From contig JADNRX010000237.1 in NCBI GenBank assembly GCA_015501595.1, forward strand, positions 1 to 64,000: 64,000 bases of DNA, written 5' to 3'. Shown here piece after piece: positions 57,568 to 64,000 of the stretch (positions are counted from its first letter, which is position 1; each line of letters begins with the position of its first letter). Under the pieces are notes generated by a model. The model made no database searches. It saw only the letters and a list, made by a program, of their open reading frames with translations, and was not told the DNA's origin. The position numbers and the translations under genes are program-made. The DNA is from Hymenopellis radicata (lineage: Eukaryota; Basidiomycota; Agaricomycetes; Agaricales; Physalacriaceae).

Positions 57568-59633
57568 ATGAGCATGAGCGTAGCAGATACCACTACCATC
57601 GTTGGCGACCGCGACACCTTCCGGAAGGAACAGGAGTTCTCTCTTCATCCCAAGGACGCCAGCCATGCTACCACCATCGGCAAGCGCCGTGATATCAACC
57701 ACCCCGACTCCGCTGAGGACCGCTTCGCCACCACTCTGGATTACATGGCAGAAGACCGACCTTTCTTTGTGAAGATCGGGAAGGAGGGCTTGATTGCTGC
57801 TCTTGAGAAACTTGACCGCCAGCTCGTCCAAGTAAGCAGTACTTTTCTTATATTTGTCCAACATACCAATTCCTGTAGTCTGGACGCACCAATCTTCTCT
57901 CCAGGAAGGTGAGTTCAAATCATCGACGCGTCGTTTCCGTGCATTAAACGTGTTGATCAGAGCCCCGTTACTTGGACAGGACGAGAAATCACACCCGGAC
58001 AACTCGGTCTCATCAATCACGGTGGTTCGCCCAAGATTCTTACGCGTCCTGGTCGATACCCCGGATTCCCTCTCCGAAACTGGTGGGCTAGGGAATGGGG
58101 TGGTGTTCGTGGCCGTGAGTTCCTTTTCTCTGTGTCACCACTCTTTGAAACTCATATTTCGTGTCGAACCAGTATCGGACACGGTCATCAGCTTTCAAGG
58201 TCTCACCGTGGTACAAGTATCCCAGAATCAAGCTGCGGTTATTTCGGATCCCCAGAATCACATCTTCGTCATTCGTAATGCGGCTTTTGTCGCTTTCGCC
58301 ATCGAAGGAACGTATGACGTGTTGTCCATCGTCGACCAAACGCATTTGCCGACTCCTGTGAAGGATGGAGTTACTCGCAGTATCCTTGGTTATACACACG
58401 AAGTGAAGATGAAGAGTAGGCTTAACCCCCACGACGAACGGGACTTTGTGGTGGCGACCTTGTAGGCTTTCAATTTCACAAGTTTGTGAATATGACTTAT
58501 CCTATGTCAGCCTCGATATTCCTGCCAACAACTGTGCTATCCTGCAGAGGGGAGACGAGCTCGAACTCCTCGGTGCTGGACAATCAGTGATCACCAACCC
58601 GAGCGTCACTCTGCGTGGTCTGTATACTCTTGGTGAAAACCAGATCGAGATGCCCACCAAGGACATGTCAGTGATCTCTTTGCTGTTATGCTCTAAATCG
58701 CTGAATACCTACACAGCTTCACACGCGACCAAGTACCAGTCAGCTTGACGATATACCTCAAATGGCAGCTCACCGAACCGATGAAACTTGCGACTCACGG
58801 TTACCACACTCCTTACGATGCTCTCCGCGACAAGACGCAATCCATCCTCACACAAATCGTTGCCCACCTGGATTACTCGTCAATGGTCAAGCAGCGCTCT
58901 CTCGGTCCAGACAACATGGAGGACGGAACTGATCCTTCTTCCCCCTTCCTGGACGCCCTCCGAACGCGTGCCATGGACGACATGCACGAGGCCGCGCTCG
59001 AATACGGGATCGTCTTGAAAGATTTGGGTAATCGATTTCGCCTTCCGCCGCGTTCCATACCTAATCCTTCTCTCCAGCTGTCATCGACCGTCAATTCAAG
59101 GGCGAGATCGCCACCACCATGGACAAACTGACGACTCGTGCTCTGCAGGCACAAGTCGAAGCAGCGGTACGCGCCGCCGTTTACCTAACCCTTTCTATAC
59201 GTTTCTGACAGGCTGCTATCAGAACGTCGACCGGGAGAACAGCAACAAAGTTAAGCAGGAGGAGGGTGCGCTTTCTGTTGCGCGCATCAGGGCGCAGGCG
59301 CTCAACACCCAGGCCGACGCGGAGGCGTACAGTGTCGTTGCGGCGGCGAAGGCGCAGGCCCAGCGCCTGAAGATCGAGGCTGAGGCCAGCGCGGAAGCTA
59401 CACGCCTCGCCGCCGAAGCTGATGCAGAGGCGATCCGCATCAAGGCTACTGCCGATGCTCTAGTTACCGACGCCTTCGCTCGGGAGATGGAGCTTCGGAG
59501 GATGGACGTGGCCCGCGTTAAGGCGTTTGGCTCCAAGACGGTGTTCGTTCCTTCAGAAGGCCCGGGCGCCCAGATGGGGAATGCCATGGCCATTGGGATG
59601 GCTGCTAACATGGGTGCCAAGTTAAACTCGTAA
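57568..59633 (+). CDS. SPFH/band 7 domain protein
   Basis: Start MSMSVADTTTIVGDRDTFRK. Exons join as LIAALEKLDRQLVQ, SGRTNLLSRK, SPVTWTGREITPGQLGLINH, LSDTVISFQGLTVVQVSQNQ, then CAILQRGDELELLGAGQSVI and VPVSLTIYLKWQLTEPMKLA. The SPFH core ends in ALEYGIVLKDL, and VIDRQFKGEIATTMDKLTTR follows. The C-terminal coiled coil is Ala/Glu-rich (KVKQEEGALSVARIRAQALN and many QADAEAYS, AEADAEAIRIKA repeats), as in flotillin and stomatin relatives. The tail is GNAMAIGMAANMGAKLNS. Such proteins build membrane-linked oligomeric scaffolds. No transmembrane segment is evident, so membrane contact may be peripheral. The middle exon around 58440-58500 is the least certain. Confidence 0.85.
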
Positions 59634-59663
59634 ACGTTTAATAACCTTCGGACCCTCTTTGTA

Positions 59664-59684
59664 CTCTCTCTCTCTCTCTCTCTT
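59664..59684. repeat. CT microsatellite
   Basis: A run of CT dinucleotides just downstream of the SPFH stop codon, probably in the 3' UTR. Confidence 0.9.
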
Positions 59685-59886
59685 CCTCTTTGATACCCAC
59701 GCCGGCAGGAGCTTTAGTACTATCACCGTCGTTCAACTTTCTCATTCTGTATCGATATGCATACTGTACAACATCTGGAATCTGTCTACTTGCTACAGGA
59801 ATTTAGTTAAAATAATATTTACCAATCATGTGTGTGGTCGTGGCGGTCATCAAGAAAGGTAAAATGCTAAGGTCCTTCCTCGCCCC

Positions 59887-61240
59887 TCATAGCTTTGCTT
59901 CTACATACATCCGTGACGGTATCCGTATTAAGATGTCATTCAGACGTTCGGCCAAAGCTGTTGGATGTGTCTGTGGAAGCTAAACGGCACTGAATTAGCA
60001 TCTTGCTCTGTAGCAGTCGAAGGAAGAGCTTACCAGGTGCCCCGCACCCTCTACATATGATACCGAGGCAAGATTGCTCAAACCGCCCGTGGCATTGTTG
60101 ATAACATCGTCTTTGACACGACCAGGTCTATGAGAACGATAAGGTTTTCATGTCCGCGAAAATCGACGATGGAGACTTACATATAGTCATTAGTGCTCCC
60201 GTATACAAAATGTAGCGGCACCATCTTTGCGAAATGAGAAAGCCCTTGGTAGGCCCGGGCGTTTCCTAGATGATCTCTGTAGTACGCCTGCGAGTTAGGT
60301 TAGATCAGAACGCGATTGCGTCGTGGGACTCCCGTACCAGCTCCATCTGTCGACTGCATTTTAGAGTCACACCACCACTCGCCATGAGATCATCCCCGTC
60401 GTGCACGTTCGGCAAGTTTTTGAGACCGTAGCACTACTTGGGCGTTAGAACAGGATACCCGCAAGATTATCAGTAGACTTACTACGAACGATTGTAAAAC
60501 TCGGTCGTCCCAAGCCTTCCAGGTGCGTTTACTTCTGAGTGAGAGGTACGCAGCTTCACGCGAAGGCCACTGATCTTCTCGTTTGGTCGCGCCCTTGAGG
60601 AAAGCCTCCTGCGCCGCTTGAGAGCTCGCCTGATCCATGATCATGATCTCGACGAGGACCAAAGACTCGAAGCGAATTCGGGGGAATAATGACAGGGTGA
60701 GCAATCTACGACAGCACCCATGTGAGCCCATTGAAATGCCAACGTATAAACATGGACACGTACAGAGCACCAGCACCCGACGAATGTCCCACGCCAATGA
60801 GACGGCGTTTTCTAAAGTTGACGTCAACGCCCGTGCCAAGGCCTAGAAGAAAGGCGTGTAGGAGCCGGGCGTATTCCTCCCAGCGAACTAGCGAGAAACA
60901 TGTTAGCGAAAGTATGATGAGGGCCTAAACGAAACTAGTACGCACAGGTTTCGTAGCCCCATTGCAAAATCTCCTCATTGAGCATCGCAGCATCGCCGTG
61001 ATTGGGAGCGTCAATAGCCCAGACGTCGCGGATTTTGCCGCCCTTCATTGCGAATAGATCATCGATTGTGGGTTCCCAGATCTCTTTGTGAAAGTTGGTT
61101 CCATGGACGAATATCAACGTGAATGCGTCTGCATCGGCGAGATAGGGTGAGTTGGGCCGCCAGTACCGCTTCACGGTCGAGACCAAGGGATAGTTAGGTC
61201 GGGGGTCGAAAACAAAGGACTGGGTTTGCAGAGTCGACAT
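59887..61240 (-). CDS. Alpha/beta-hydrolase with PTS1-like C terminus
   Basis: Start MSTLQTQSFVFDPRPNYPLV. The N-terminal core is FTLIFVHGTNFHKEIWEPTI (oxyanion HG). VWAIDAPNHGDAAM follows, then VWEEYARLLHAFLLGLG and the nucleophile elbow LIGVGHSSGAGALL (G-H-S-S-G). An intron follows it. LVLVEIMIMDQASSQAAQEA and REDQWPSREAAYLSLRSKRT come next. MVPLHFVYGSTNDYM probably carries the acid region, and SVSYVEGAGHLLPQTHPTAL the catalytic histidine. The end EAKL matches the AKL variant of the peroxisomal targeting signal. Relatives in databases are often called toxin biosynthesis proteins because of peroxisomal hydrolases in plant-pathogen pathways; there is no evidence for that role here. Substrate unknown. 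Confidence 0.85.
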
Positions 61241-63448
<2,208 letters not shown>

Positions 63449-63650
63449 TATCTGTTGTCATGCATAACCTCAAATTAATGTATTCCAAACCTAGCAAATA
63501 GATTGAACCCATCTCACCAGCTGGGTTTAGGTATTGAGCACTTATCCAATCTAGTGCAGATCTAGTGCAAGAACATCCTATTTCACTGTATTCAGTCCTG
63601 AGTAAAGAGATTCAAGTTGGCTCACTGTAGAAATAGATTATATGCTATAT

Positions 63651-63992
63651 TTATGCCTGACCTGATAGAGGTGAATAGAGTCTATAAATGATTATGATGC
63701 GCCACAAACGACATTTCCTATCATGCAGGAACTCGGTTCCTCTGTAGGTTATTCTAAAATCATCTCCGCCATGTCGGATATGAATGAAATCGTTCTCGCC
63801 CGACGAGGCCTTGAGTATGAATATCAGACCCCGACTGCCTCTCCGAATGACGGAGAGGTTACTCTTGAGCCAAGGAATCAAAAGAATTGTTTCTACGGTT
63901 CCCGGAACTATGTACGTTTCATAATCAGCAAACGCGTGCTTTTCGACATCCGCACAACATCCCAGAGTCGAGTCACGGCGTGCCTCCTCCAT
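63651..63992 (-). CDS. Possible small protein, 113 residues
   Basis: A minus-strand frame from an ATG at 63992 (MEEARRDSTLGCCADVEKHA) to a stop at 63651, with SNLSVIRRGSRGLIFILKAS in the middle. It has no recognised domain. It ends close to the window edge, so more 5' sequence could change the model. May be spurious. Confidence 0.3.
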   Translation of the reverse strand: MEEARRDSTLGCCADVEKHAFADYETYIVPGTVETILLIPWLKSNLSVIRRGSRGLIFILKASSGENDFIHIRHGGDDFRITYRGTEFLHDRKCRLWRIIIIYRLYSPLSGQA

Positions 63993-64000
63993 CGCCAGCC

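Overview
This is nuclear DNA of a mushroom-forming basidiomycete (Agaricomycete type). Genes are split by many short introns (about 41-60 bases, GTRNGY...YAG). The recognisable families fit: Agaricus-type tyrosinase, a P450, L-rhamnonate dehydratase, a serine/threonine kinase of the tyrosine-kinase-like type, a MYND protein, an F-box protein, an SPFH protein and many C2H2 zinc-finger proteins. No rRNA, tRNA or CRISPR array was recognised. Exon models were built by eye from splice consensus and frame continuity.

Layout. 1-2145: intron-like modules without a lasting reading frame, a duplicated block of about 260 bases, and an orphan 3' fragment of a zinc-finger gene. 2146-4544 (-): conserved uncharacterised protein. 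4545-6755: decayed sequence. 6756-11176 (-): P450 and tyrosinase side by side. 12169-50557: an array of C2H2 zinc-finger genes, eleven related copies called A to K here, all on the minus strand. It is interrupted by L-rhamnonate dehydratase (16897-18256, -), an unrelated C2H2 gene (19089-21054, +), a kinase, a pRiA4b-ORF3-like/MYND protein (46452-47901, -) and mobile elements. 51563-52713 (-): secreted protein. 55742-59633 (+): F-box protein and SPFH/band 7 protein. 59887-61240 (-): alpha/beta-hydrolase with a peroxisomal-type C terminus. 62487-63448 (+): PLP-binding YggS/PROSC-type protein.

Most notable are three linked observations. (1) The tandem C2H2 family shares one design: a low-complexity Ser/Pro-rich N-terminal part, a basic RGRN-type patch, then two fingers, with a phase-1 intron cutting the first finger between its cysteine and histidine pairs. 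(2) Two DNA transposons (22334-25545 and 35250-37389) have GGGC-starting terminal inverted repeats, 9-base target-site duplications, three short-word repeat arrays each in the same order, and decayed copies of the same protein family. (3) The first transposon sits inside a reading frame. Removing it and one target-site copy joins a kinase in frame to zinc-finger copy C, so a kinase-C2H2 fusion gene existed here before insertion.

A small TA-flanked MITE with an internal perfect hairpin (41052-41597) lies just downstream of copy I. The region looks like a fast-changing transcription-factor nursery with duplication, fusion, decay and transposon insertion, flanked by stable housekeeping-type genes on the right.
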